Positions 48,797-59,822 of a stretch of DNA of 64,000 bases are shown in pieces. The translations under genes were made by a program, and so were the position numbers. The notes under the pieces are model-generated. The model ran no database searches, was not told the origin of the DNA, and saw only the letters and a program-made list of their open reading frames with translations. The stretch lies in the NCBI GenBank assembly GCA_029204225.1, contig CM055102.1, positions 5,798,287 through 5,862,286 of the forward strand, read 5' to 3'. The first letter of the stretch is position 1; each line of letters opens with the position of its first letter. This DNA is from Diphasiastrum complanatum (taxonomy: Eukaryota; Streptophyta; Lycopodiopsida; Lycopodiales; Lycopodiaceae).

Positions 48797-49150
48797 TACA
48801 CACTCTCTCTCATCCTTGAATTTAGCACACCTTTTTTCAAGATTATATTTCTATACATAATCTATACTAAAAAATTGATAAATCACATGTGCATGTCTTT
48901 TTTGCATGTTTCTTCTAATGTTAGACATGTATGAAACACTTTTGATGCTTCTAAAATGATTAAGGATTAAAACCGTGTCTCCAAAAGTAGCGTTGCCTTC
49001 AAGGTTGATTTGTTGAAAAACTTGAACAAATGAATGGGAGCTAGTAAATATAGTAGCCTACAAAGTGATCTGTTGAATGGCACTTTTCCACTATTGACCC
49101 ACAAAGTTTAATCCATTTTGTAGTAGCCTTGAGATAATTTTCCTTTTGAG
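47561..49150. other. No gene; tandem duplication and (AC) tract
   Basis: A 49-bp unit containing GAGCAAAGCTACATTG is duplicated at 47,658-47,706 and 47,707-47,755. An AC tract spans 48,766-48,790. Otherwise the stretch is AT-rich and stop-dense. Confidence 0.6.
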
Positions 49151-49173
49151 GTTTCGGTAGTTAAAGTCTCAAT

Positions 49174-49191
49174 AGCAGCAGCAGCAGCAGC
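49174..49191 (+). repeat. (AGC)6 microsatellite
   Basis: Six AGC units upstream of the CFL1-like gene, in a region that becomes richer in G+C. Confidence 0.95.
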
Positions 49192-49239
49192 TGACGCAGG
49201 CAGCACTCAGCAGGCTTGACCACATAAGAACTTGGAAGT

Positions 49240-49860
49240 TAGGCTTTCTCTCTCTCTAGACCCTCTTACTTGCTCATTCATTCTCTCTTAAATTAGAATT
49301 GATTTGTGAAGGTGGAGCTTTGAAGACGACGATGAAAGAAGAGGAGCTGCAGTAATGCCTGCATTCAATGCTTGCTCCTGCCGCTTCCACGATCAACTCC
49401 GCCTCTAAAGTCTAAAGCTTAAATGTCGTAAGCCTCGACCTCATTCTCAGCTACTTCGCAGTCATCCCTCAACGTTCCAGAGCTTCCTCTGTTGAACCTT
49501 CGGTTTCTCAGCATCTCGCTTCTCTTCTCTTCTCTCTCAGCACTTCGGTTTCTCAGCATCTCGCTTCTCTTCTCTTCTCTCTCACCACCAGGATTTGTGA
49601 AGATATGCATATACGCTGTTGCTCATTATGCAGCTGTAAGATATACTGCCTATCCACAATCATTTAGCTTCGTGTTGCTTTTGACTCAAAGCCCATCTCA
49701 ATAGGTTCTGTGATGGCAGTCTGAGCCCAATAAGAAATGCTATGGTGTTCTCTGGATGCCTTGAATTGTTTAAACTCTTTCGCTTTTATAAACCCACTTA
49801 TAGTTACTTGCGAATATTCAGAAGCATAGGAGTTCTGTATATTTGCAAATAGGATCAGTC
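49240..49860 (+). promoter_or_regulatory. Probable 5' untranslated region of the CFL1-like gene
   Basis: The stretch is pyrimidine-rich (many TCTC/CTTCT words from 49,247), typical of plant 5' leaders. It contains a 45-bp direct duplication (49,498-49,542 and 49,543-49,587). A leader intron between about 49,597 and 49,853 is possible (GTGAAG near 49,595, CAAATAG|GA near 49,851) but not shown. No clear TATA box was found. Confidence 0.4.
49498..49587 (+). repeat. 45-bp tandem duplication
   Basis: CTTCGGTTTCTCAGCATCTC begins both units, at 49,498 and 49,543. The copies are identical except near the end of the second. The length is a multiple of three, which gives spurious open frames on both strands. 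Confidence 0.95.
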
Positions 49861-50962
49861 ATGGCTTTGGCCATGGAAATAGGGTGGAGAGCTTCAGACA
49901 TGGGAAGTGCGGTGATGACTAAAAAACGAAGCTGGGGGGATGATCAGCAAAAACTATTTGATCTAATGACGGGTGCTTCGTATAGCGATAATACCAGACA
50001 TACCCTGGATCTTTTCGGGAGCTCGTCCACCAGAGAGCAATCTGAATTCGTGGAGCTAGACCCAGAGATACCTCTTCCCAGCGGATGGGAGAAGCGCCTT
50101 GACTTGAAGGTACTACTCGTTCCTATAGACAAAGAAGAATTTGCTCTTAATTTTTGTTTACATAACTCGTTTCGTTTCACAATTGCGATATATGGCGAAT
50201 ACATTTCTGGGATTTGCTACTGATCTGATGCTCGCTGTGAATTTTAAATGCTGTATACAGTCGGGAGCCATTTATTTTGTAAATTGGAACACGGGAACAA
50301 GTACCCACGTAGATCCGCGCAAGCCATTGCAATCCGCCGATCCATCGGTTTCTCACGAGTTCCTGAGCAGCAAACAGTCAGAGATGTTGCAGCAAAAGAA
50401 TCTCGTTTCCAGTTTGGAACGTCAAGAAGATTCGCAGCCTTTGGAGGTTCAACACGATGTGGTGAAGCTGAGACAAAAAACAGGACTAGAAGACGAGAAC
50501 TTGGAGCTGAACCTCAATTTGTCGATCAGCGATCAACGTGACTCGAGCGTATGCACTATGGAGAAAGTGCAGCAGGCACTTGCTAGAACAGAAATGCTGG
50601 GAGCCTTGCAAGCGAGCACTTCTTTTGTATCCGCTACTGCGGCTTCTTCCGAACGCCTGCCCTGGGTTTTACCTTCGACGGCTTCCCCCGCTACGTCCAC
50701 TTCTTCGTCTTCTTCCTCGTCAGCCCTATCTTCCAAGAGAGCTAAACGTAAAGCTATCGAAAGAAAGGCCGTGAAGCCTTCAGAGGCGAAGAATGAAAGC
50801 ATAGATAAAGGATCCAACGTTATTCTAACAGGGTGTAAGCAATGTTTTATGTATGTGATGCTTTCAGCATCTGATCCCAAATGTCCAAGGTGCGGTAGCA
50901 CGGTCATTCTTGATTTCCCATTATCGCTCACAAGGAAATCCAAGGTGGAGCTCAATCTGTAG
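49861..50962 (+). CDS. CFL1-like: WW-domain / EAR-motif / zinc-ribbon protein, CURLY FLAG LEAF 1-like
   Basis: Exons 49,861-50,109 and 50,261-50,962 join in phase 0 at a GT-AG intron to give 316 residues. Residues 71-103 form a WW domain (PLPSGWEKRLDLK, then SGAIYFVNWNTGTSTHVDPR) in which the second signature Trp is replaced, as I recall is usual in CFL1-type proteins. LELNLNLS at 164-171 is an EAR-type repression motif. A Ser-rich tract (about 222-240) and a basic, NLS-like stretch (KRAKRKAIERKAVK, 242-255) follow. The end has CX2C pairs (C275/C278, C291/C294) around FMYVMLSASDPKCPRC, shared with GL2-interacting repressors. Relatives in rice and Arabidopsis act in the nucleus with class IV HD-ZIP factors in cuticle and epidermis development. 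That role is inferred. The ATG at 49,861 was chosen as the first in frame. The gene looks intact. Confidence 0.88.
50110..50260 (+). other. Intron of the CFL1-like gene
   Basis: 151 bp with donor AAG|GTACTA and acceptor ATACAG|TCG. It splits the WW domain between LDLK and SGAIYF. Reading through it would add an unrelated peptide and a stop at 50,221-50,223. Confidence 0.85.
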
Positions 50963-53500
50963 AGAAGCCTTTGTACATGGAAAGTTTTGTTCCAAATAAC
51001 GCGATCTTTTAAAAATTTGATACGAACTTAGTGTTCTTGCTGTAAAAGTTTGGTACTCTTTATTGCAAATTAGATATGAACATGTTTGATGTTGCCATAT
51101 GTACAATATTGCTTCATAAAAAATCATGATTGATTTTCCGATCGCTAGAGTTGCCATGAAGTATCTTTGCTGAATTCTTATTCTTATGTTGATGTTGCTT
51201 ACATGTTCGATGCCTCTATCGTATCTATCACACGTATTCGGCACTTGTGAGAATCATTCGCTCAAAATTGATATCTTTTATCTTCAAATCTACTTCGTAA
51301 AATTTTCTACCTGCATGCATTATAGTTGTGAAATTAATGTCGTAGTCATACATTTTGACTGTCTAGTACTTAGTACACACGTTTGAGCGGCCTTAGATGT
51401 ACTCGTCAACTTCTCTATTCAATAAGATCGATACTGGAAGATCGGAAGATTTTAACTTTCTTTCTATCTTCATATTTCTGGAGCAACTGAGAAATCTGTA
51501 TTGATGAATCTGTTCTGTATTTGAAATTACTTCGAGTTTTCCTGCCTGGGTGCAAACATGTTTAATACTAATCGTGTCATACAGAAGTTTTGGATTGCTG
51601 TGTTTTGACTACATATATTGGAATTAAGGTCTCTCCTGAATTAGAGTGCAGGCCTTTATTACAATGTATTCTTGAATGTTTATATTTTTCCTAGACTATA
51701 CGTAATTAAGAATTGAATGAACGAGTAGTCACGAACGGACGGCAGATGTGCAGTGGATGTCCTGTAGAAATCACAAGACTGCATAGAAACCACTAGAGGA
51801 CCTCTCTAGTTTTGTAAATTTGTGGAGTAGAACTTTACTAATAATATTTGTAGTGCACACATTTGACGAGCGAACCGAAGTTCGAAATCTGCACGCAGTC
51901 TCACAATCAAGTTTCATATTAGAGCTAACAAGACACAGGAGGGTCTACAATGGTGACGAGACTTCCTGGTTTGTATCTACTACTATCCGCTGTCCGATGA
52001 TATGTTCTTATGTTGAAAGGTTCTTCAGAGTGCGACTCTTGTGTCTCAAAAACGTTTCAGATCGATTTTTGTTTTCGAGCACGTACTTGGATTGGATACG
52101 ACTTGTGTTCATCCTCAAATGCAAACATGAAGATCTGTTCTGAACACCCGTACGAATTGCAACAGTTATATTTTGTTCCGTTAGGATGTACTCTTAAGCG
52201 TTGGATAAACTTAGTCAGGAATGGACGTGTACGCATTGGACATCTTTAGAAATCACGTAATTGCATGCGAGGTTCAGAAGATCTATGCGATTTCATGACG
52301 TTTTCAATGCGTGCCACGGCCTACGTCGTCCAGATCATCTGAAAAGCGAATGCTTCGGTCTGAGGCTGAACTCTACCAGCACTAAAAGATCAAATCAGGA
52401 TTCGTACTCCAGAAGCGTTCACAGGATAGGAGGGTCTCCAACTACGGTGAGCCTGGCATGTGGGATTGCGCGTGTAGCATTGACAACTGTAGGCTCTAGC
52501 AGATGAAAAGTTGATCATCGTCACATTTCTCTAAGTTTCCAAACAACCAACCTCTAACAAATGGATAGTGTAAGTAAACCGAGATTGCGATAACATCATC
52601 TACTATTAAATGGCCAAATGTAACAAAAACATCACAGATTACTGGTAGTGGTAGCGATAGGGACGAATAACAAATTGTAGTTAAGAATGAGCTGCAGATT
52701 GAATTTTGAGACCAGTAATAATACTTACCAGGCAGTTACGTGAATCACCATCACGTCTGCCATCAAGTCTGCCATCAAGATCTGGTTCTACAACCTTTAA
52801 GACTCTCCACAGAAGTTGCAACAATTACATAGGGTACGATGGATTCAGACTCCAGAGTTTATGGGCATTCAAAGTTCATAACTTCCATCATGCAGTCTGC
52901 CATTAACAAGCTTTGACCTACCGATAACATCAGCAGATAACAATCAATCGCCTCTTTTATTTCCAACTTCTTACTCATTAATTGTGAAACGACGTGTATG
53001 TATCCATGTACAACTCCTTCGGAAGGAGAAATATTCATTGATGTTGTCTCCGCAATAATCATTAGTGCGTATTGCCGGACATCGATCCATCAAAATCACA
53101 AGATCGCAATCTGTACATTTGTGTTTCATCAGAGTGCCTAATATACCTACCTTAAGAGTCAAACACTAGCATTCAACCTCGCACACTCTCATACTTCACT
53201 CGAAAAAAAAAATCCAAAAAAGAAAAGAAAATAAGGTAAACAGCTCCACTCTGCAGGTTTAGGACTTCCCTTTCTTTTCCTTGAGGTTATTGATTGGATA
53301 TATGTAGAATGTGATTGCTTATTTGTTGTGTAACATAAGACAATCCAATAGCTAGATTTTAAGCCTAAATGGAAGCTTGCATGTTGTTTGTAGCTTACCA
53401 ACTAACTAAACCATTTGAATGGTAGGGAATTGTCCAAAGCATGATCCCCAACCAATCCTTTGTTTGACACTCAAGTTAAAATCTGAGGCCAGGGCCCTAA
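50963..53500. other. 3' region of the CFL1-like gene, then intergenic
   Basis: No AATAAA signal is obvious; AATAAG near 51,421 is the closest form. Short open stretches at 51,820-52,506 (+) and 53,162-52,859 (-) have no motif. A 12-bp word TCTGCCATCAAG is doubled at 52,756-52,779. Base composition is less AT-rich than in the transposon regions, so unrecognised exons cannot be excluded. Confidence 0.4.
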
Positions 53501-53507
53501 AATTCAG

Positions 53508-53515
53508 TATAAATA
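53508..53515 (+). promoter_or_regulatory. TATA-box-like element
   Basis: TATAAATA follows a short G+C-rich patch and lies about 520 bp upstream of the copia gag fragment E. It may be the promoter of E's LTR, whose limits I could not define. A 43-bp stretch starting GAAGTTGGATATTAT is repeated at about 53,551 and 53,738. Confidence 0.35.
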
Positions 53516-54029
53516 GTGGTACTTTCTAGTTCATTATTCATCATTCTTTTGAAGTTGGATATTATCAGGATGGTGATTGCTATCCGAATTCATGAGGAGT
53601 TTGTTTTTTGCATTCTACTCATAGAATTTGCATTTAAACCCTTAAATAGGTGAATTAGCCTAAAAATTGCACTTATAATCTCTTTCTCTTGTTATTTTGA
53701 AGTCTTATGAATGCTATTTCATCGCTCTTTATAGATTTGAAGTTGGATATTATTAGGATGGTGATTGGAATCTGAATTGCATATATCACTTTCCAATCTT
53801 GATTAGAGTAGCTTGGTGTGAGTAGAAAGTTGGCATTGGTTTATTTCTAGATTTGAATTGAACTTTTATAGATTTCAAAGATTTGTTCATGGAGGTTTAG
53901 AGATTGCTTTCGAAGCACAAGATTATGGTTTATTACATATCAACTTTGGTTGATCAAGTTTGATCAAGTACTAATCCAACTAGTCATTATTTCTCATCAT
54001 GTAATTATTTTACTAGTCTAGGGATACAT

Positions 54030-54800
54030 GAAACCTTTTCTAACTACTCTGTATGGAAAATTTGAATGGAATTTTTGTTGGTTATATAGGATTTGATGAA
54101 TATTTTGCTAGAATTGGAGCAAAGGCCTCAGCAAGCACAAGGAGTGAAGTACGACAAGAGAACAAAGCTTGCTCTACACATGAACTCCTCAAGGACCTAA
54201 AGAAACGTATTTCAACAAAGAAGAATTTTGATATATTATCAAAAACCTATGAAGCGAAACATACCTCAAAGATACTGACTCTAAGGAATCAAGTCAATAA
54301 AAGGTATCAATTTAAAGAGTAGTTGACAAATGCCTATTTATTGAGAATCAAGTCACACTCTATGGAGAGCTCAAAGACATTTGAGATGCAATTAAGGAGG
54401 GGAAACTTGTTTTAGATTCTCCTCAATGGATTTGAAAAGGCTAGGAGAACTGAGTCCAAAATTACACAATCCAAATGGAGTTTCCTTATTCAGAAAGCCT
54501 ACAAAGTGTGTTAGTGTCCAAGGAGCATCAACTTGTAAATGTGAAGACTAGAGGGGGAATGTCTTCCAATATCACAAGTGATGATGAGACATTCTTCATC
54601 AAAGGAAAAGGAAAAGGAAAGACAAGTAATATCACGAATGAAGGTTTAGATAAAAAGAAGAAGGTGATGCTTTTTCAAGTCAAAGCAAAAGGGACAAATT
54701 CCACATCAAGTGCTTTGGTTGTAGCAAGTATGGCCATTATGCAAGAGAGTGTTTCAAGAGAGGAAAAACACAACCTCTTATGGAAATGGTAAGGAAAGTA
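54030..54800 (+). pseudogene. Copia gag fragment (element E)
   Basis: FSNYSVWKI near 54,036-54,062 resembles the N-terminal NYxxW motif of copia Gag. A basic stretch (KGKGKGKTSN) precedes an intact zinc knuckle, CFGCSKYGHYAREC at 54,711-54,752 (CX2CX4HX4C). Frames change several times between. Traces beyond 54,800 could be protease, but I see no active site. No LTR or primer-binding site was assigned. Confidence 0.7.
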
Positions 54801-55661
54801 ATCACTTTATCAATGCAAATGATGAAGATGCATTCTTGATGATGTTTTATGCTAATGATTTATTAGATCATTGGAGAAAACATAGTGATCCTAGTTGTGG
54901 TGATACTTGTCTTGAAGAATCTTGTCCTTCTATGTCTTGTTGAGTCTATGAAACTCATTTTTTCAATAAATAATGTCACATTTTCTAGTAAAGAATGTGG
55001 ATCATATGATGTTTTAAGAGTAAAAATGATAAGATTTGGCAATGGTGATCTCCTCCAGTTGAGAGGTGATGGTACTATGGTAGAGTCCAATATTTCTTGA
55101 CTTTGTAAATGATAATGAGTTTGAATCATTATCATGTAGGTCATCTCCTACACCAACAATTAGAATAGCAATATATCGTCGAGCATTAGAGAAACTTAGA
55201 GCTCGATGAGGGCCTTTGAAAAAGATGTTTTTTTATTTATTTTTCTTATTTTCATTGCCATGTGGACCAATTGAAACCTTGAAATCGGGGTTCTACGTAA
55301 CGTAGAATTTCCCAAATATAAATAAAATAAAAACTTTCTAAATATATTACTGTTTCGTCGGGCAACATGTGGAAATGCTATTGGTTGTTGAGGCCTGCCC
55401 TTCCAGCTCATCACTACCTGAAGAGACCCAAAAATATTGAAAATGAATATGACAGATGGCTGAAATGAGAAAATAGATGTACCATTAATGTATATGCATG
55501 GTCAAATCATGGTTAACAGGGTTAACTAGAGTTAATGCGTAGCGCCAAATAGTTCAATGTTTCAAATTTTTTTGCCAACACATATTTTCAGATGGCTTTT
55601 TGTCTACGCATATTTTCAGATTCATAGTTCAGTGTTTCAGAGTTTTGCTTGCACATTACAA
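54801..55661. other. No gene; short palindrome at 55,291-55,307
   Basis: Possibly the continuation of element E up to about 55,100. TTCTACGTAACGTAGAA at 55,291-55,307 is a palindrome apart from its central base. Confidence 0.45.
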
Positions 55662-57105
55662 ATGGCGCCATCAAGGAAGTCGTGCTCCTCAATCGACTCT
55701 GTGCTTCTACTCAACAAGAAAGATGATAATGGATTATGGGTGCCAAGAACATATTCAAGAAACTCTTGGGTTTTGATGCATCCATAATCAAGAGGAGCAT
55801 TTCAAAAAAGCAAAAGGTCAAAACTATCATTTCGATCTTATTGGAAGGCCAGAATTTTGGATTTCAAAATATCATCAGGAGGAAAATCTATTTCTGAAAT
55901 TCTAGTCCAGCATGTATATACGCATTCAGAAATAAATGTGCAAGGATTCAACCGTCGGGATCACAAAAATAGCAACTATGAGTATTGCTATTTTACAATA
56001 CTTTGGTTTTTGTCATTCATTAATAACTATTAGTAAACTTGCCAATCTAATCATTTTTCTCTTGCAGATTTATATCCATCCAACATCAATGAATGGGAGC
56101 CCAGTGGATCTCTAGCATGTGTGTTAGATGTTATTCACACTGATATTGGACACCTGCAATATAGAGGTAGAACTGCAAAAGATCTTGCTGATAGTGAGAT
56201 CTTTTTTTATGAATAAATGTACATTCTTGATACAAAAGGAGGTTTTGGACAAATAGTCCCAATACCTAGTTTTGGAAGTGACAAATGGGTTGCTCCAGAT
56301 GCTGCAGTTTCAGAATCATTTTGTTGCAAGCTATATAATGATGTAAAAAATTCATTAAAGATAAGCACGGGATAAAAAACAGTCAGATGGAGTTGATTTA
56401 TTTCTCTTAATATATTTGTGGATTTCTTTTCAAGTGTCAATGTACACAAAACTCCAACGACGTTTGTATGCAAAAATTTATTAGATAGTTTATTATCTGA
56501 ACTCATGGATGAAGGATGAGACAAAAGATCAGATGGAGAAATAGAATGCAAAATCAAAATGTCTTCCATGTGCTTTTGTTATCAAATTAAAAAAACAAAT
56601 GTTGAGCTTATGCTTCCATTATCAAAGTTGCAAAAAAATAAAGGTAAATGGGTGCCACTCGATCAAGACTTGGAAGCCAGTGTACATTCAAAACGAAAAA
56701 AATATTGAAACTATATACAATGATGCAGTTTTGACATGTGTTGAGGTGGAAGAGGATTGGAGTCTAAATTACATCAGGTGAGAACTATTGCTCCTACAAG
56801 ACGATATACTTTCAAACTCCATATTCATTTTCAATGGTAAACTCGTAAGTGACTATAAACACTCGATTCTTTATGAATAGTTTCTACCAAAACTTTCTCA
56901 TAAAATCTCTATACTAAATGTAACTCACTTTGTAATAGTTTTATGCAGGTACGTAAAAGACATGAGCTCGAGATCAAATACAGAGATATTGGCGAAACAA
57001 TCCAACTTATGGAAGAACACTGAGATTTATATCAAGAAATACATGTCAATCATCATGTTTTTTAATCTAGAAAATTGCGTTCCAGTATTACACTATGGAT
57101 TGTAA
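55662..57105 (+). pseudogene. Unrecognised, spliced-looking gene fragments (+)
   Basis: An ATG at 55,662 opens MAPSRKSCSSIDSVLLLNKK. A frame near 56,070-56,210 reads NEWEPSGSLACVLDVIHTDI after a plausible acceptor (TCTTGCAG). The best pair is an exon ending at 56,777 (CAG|GTGAGA) and one from 56,949 (ATGCAG|GTACG) to a TAA at 57,103-57,105. They join in frame across a 171-bp intron to give NYIRYVKDMSSRSNTEILAK. Frame changes elsewhere suggest decay. I do not recognise the protein. A captured host gene fragment or an unfamiliar transposon gene are both possible. Confidence 0.4.
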
Positions 57106-57217
57106 GAATCTCTATTGATATCAATAAAAATCCCATGAACGGGTTGTTTACATGTAAGATTGTATTCTTTTTTGATGTATCTCTATTTACAAATGAATTC
57201 CTATTCAGTAAGTTTTT

Positions 57218-57900
57218 CTATTTTTTCAATATCAGTATTAGGAACTGATAAGGCAACAGGCCTCTCTCCTATAATTTTGCCTTCCTCTCTGTATTGGGAA
57301 GGACTTCTATGCCTTTTTTATTATATATAATTATATTTGCATCCTAAGCAACCTGAAAGGCTGTTAAGACAGGAGCAGCTTGCTATTCCGGGCCCTCAAT
57401 TTCAGGCGTAACACTTGCACCGTTATGTACATAAGTTCTAATCATTTCTTGCCAAAATCTATATACATCGTCGGGAGTGTACGGCTCAAGAGTGAACTGT
57501 CATCACAAAATACGTGAATCAGCAAATTACAAAGAATGATAGTAAAGAAATAAGAATCAGAATGTAAGGAACTACAAATGAACAAAATATGACCTTTTCA
57601 ATATCTACATCGATTTGTAAATTATACCACTCAAAAAAGAGCTTTGTATTGTACAAGATGAACCATGCACAATAAAAGCGTCCCTTTGCTGTACACACTG
57701 CATATATTTAACGAAAATTAGTAATATTATGACAAAAGATTTATTTATGCTATGATGATAGATTTAAACTAAAAAAAAAATACATGCATATCAGAGATAA
57801 ATTGTATATACCTTGAGAGATTTAATGGTTATCTCTCCAATTGAGGTCGTCGTTGTCGATATTTTTCGAACGACATCAAGTTGTAGAGAATCGAATGTAA
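57218..57900 (-). pseudogene. Unrecognised three-exon fragment (-), TAG-interrupted
   Basis: Minus-strand exons at about 57,900-57,812, 57,697-57,594 and 57,496-57,218 have GT-AG borders and compatible phases. Junctions are AAG|GTATAT to GCAG|TGT and AAAG|GTCATA to GACAG|TTC. The product includes AKGRFYCAWFILYNTKLFFE, then FTLEPYTPDDVYRFWQEMIR. The last exon is broken by three in-frame TAG codons (57,383, 57,344 and 57,269 on the + strand), two of them next to Gln or Ala in contexts suiting a lost Gln, before a final TAG. The family is not recognised. The fragment converges on the + strand fragments just downstream. Confidence 0.45.
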
Positions 57901-57980
57901 AAATTGTCAACATTTCCTAGCTAGTTTGAGGCCTAAATTGGCAATTTTTGTACATAGTTTTGGATCTAACCTTTCACACA

Positions 57981-58549
57981 TGTGAAAGAGGCCTAGATAC
58001 TTTTATTTTAATATATATTTCATATTAAAGAAGTCCCAAACTTCAGGACCTTCGAAATGACACCAAAATCATGTTATTTGGACATATAGGCCAAAATTGG
58101 CTATTTTAGGCTACTGGTGTCCTAAAATTGGGTCCTAAGTTCTAGAGAGAGGAGAGAGAGTCATCTCTCTCACCTATATTAGGCTGAAATTTTTGGAGAA
58201 CAGGTTGGAGAAACTTACTGTATTGTTGAGAGAGATCAATAGATCATTGTCACAGTTTCTTCCTCCATTGAGAGCATTGCTTTGTATATTGTCTTCAAGC
58301 TTTTGTGTATGATCTTAAGAGGTTTCCAAAAGTGGTAGGTTGTTGTTGTAGGGCTGGTATGCTATTGTTTTTGGCTGCCATAAGTACCTTTTATTAGTTT
58401 CTTTTGTCTCTTGAATGCTTTGTCAAGTTCATGTGTATCAAAGGTAGCATTAGGATGCTTTGCCATTTCTAGCTTTTGTAGCTTGTTGTGCGAAGATCTT
58501 AGCAAAGTATTTTGGGAGTTTGGATCCATTCAAGATCCACTTTTTCACA
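57981..58549 (+). mobile_element. Copia element Z 5' LTR
   Basis: 569 bp from TGTGAAAGAGGCC to CTTTTTCACA, with matching TGTGAAA/TTTCACA ends, followed directly by a primer-binding site. The base pairs just outside form CTTTCACACATGTGAAAG across the boundary. Confidence 0.75.
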
Positions 58550-58561
58550 TGGTATCAGAGC
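58550..58561 (+). promoter_or_regulatory. Element Z primer-binding site
   Basis: TGGTATCAGAGC is a perfect copia initiator tRNA-Met site at the end of the LTR. Confidence 0.9.
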
Positions 58562-59707
58562 TAGTTGGCTGTTATTTTTAGTAAGGTTTCCATTTATGGT
58601 GATACTTGGATGTTTGATCAAGTTCTAGCATGATTATGCATTGCACTGTTGATCAAATCTTACTAACCTTTGTTTTGTGAGTTGAACTTGTGGATCAAAA
58701 GCATATTTCAGGTCTATTGAAGATCAGAGGCTGAGAAGAAGCTATTTTGGATCAGATCATAACACCTAATCATTTGCTGATTGTGAGGTTTGTGCATATT
58801 CAATACTAACAATGTTCTGTTCAATGTATTGTTGACAATCTCCACTTCTGTGGATGAACACTCTCCTTTGTGGATGAACACTCTCCTTAAGTGGATGAAC
58901 CTTCTCCTTAAGTGGATGAAAAATATTCTTTGAGTGATTTTTTATTTCTCCAAAAGGCTGAGCAAAGCTCCCACTTGGATGAAAGATCCCCTTTTGGGTG
59001 AACAGATTGTCAACAATCTTTTGCATGAATTTTGGTGTACTTTGTTGAGCATGTAAGTAACTCTCCTTATGTAATTTGATTGGAGCATTTTTTGGAAGGT
59101 TTTAACCATTATGCGAATGTGTTTTCAGGTTCTTAACAAGTTGAGTAACATTCTCATGTGAAGTGATCTTAGATCTACATCTAAACACCAAGATTTGACA
59201 AACTAGTGAAGCTAGTCTTGTAATTCACTAAGTGTGCTCTTTCATTCACCTCTAAAGCTTGTATTTATCATTTGCTAGAGCTTATAAACTTTTAGAAGTG
59301 TGGTTTAAATGTGGTTTTACAGGTTGAATCAATATCTTAGTGTGTTGATCATATGTTGATCAAGTTTGTTCAATTCTAGGTATTCTTGGCAGCCTAGTCT
59401 TGTGTATTTTCTAAGAATGCAAGTAACTCTTCAGATCATAACTTGATTTTGTCACTTGCTGGAAAGTTTGGGAGCTTAAGCAAGAGTGTGTTCAGGTTGG
59501 TTTGAGTTTGTGATCCATTCTTAGTGTGTGCAAAGTGTTGCATGTGTTTCAATCTTCATTTCTATGCTTGGAAACTAGCTAGGTTCAAGATAGAAGTGTC
59601 TTAGGGTCCTAGATCTTCTGAGATCTCCTTATCCATCATTTGTTGAGAGGAAAGTGAGTGTTAGGTCTTTTAGGACAGAGCCTAAAAGTTGAAAAATCAT
59701 TATATTC
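58562..59707 (+). other. Element Z leader with a small minisatellite
   Basis: Untranslated leader of about 1.1 kb. GTGGATGAACACTCTCCTT-type units of 20-21 bp repeat at 58,850, 58,870, 58,891 and 58,912. They are enclosed by a perfect 14-bp inverted repeat (ATTGTTGACAATCT at 58,828-58,841, complement at 59,004-59,017). Confidence 0.75.
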
Positions 59708-59822
59708 ATGGCTTCCAATGGTGGGATCATGTTAGAAACTAATGATAGGTTGAGTTCATCAAACTACTCTACCTGGAAAATGAGGATGGAATCCTTACTT
59801 GAGTTGAATGAACTCATGGACA
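59708..59822 (+). pseudogene. Element Z gag N-terminus, interrupted by element Y
   Basis: The ATG at 59,708 opens MASNGGIMLETNDRLSSSNY, followed by STWKMRMESLLELNELMDM. This is the N-terminus of a copia Gag (NYxxW motif). The frame stops being gag at 59,822, exactly where the LTR of Y begins. The rest of Z should lie beyond the right window edge. Confidence 0.85.

Noticed and set aside
50533-50955. Minus-strand frame opposite the CFL1-like exon 2
   Set aside because: The + strand frame has clear domain motifs and a consistent intron; the antisense frame has none.
52261-52506. Open frame downstream of the CFL1-like gene as an additional gene
   Set aside because: Eighty codons without motif or splice support; base composition alone is not enough.
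57971-57988. CTTTCACACATGTGAAAG as a two-LTR circle junction
   Set aside because: Only the LTR start on the right is convincing. The sequence on the left does not match the end of Z's LTR beyond a few bases.
58850-58932. Minisatellite in Z as a CRISPR-like array
   Set aside because: Units of 20-21 bp are contiguous, without unique spacers, and lie in a plant retrotransposon leader.
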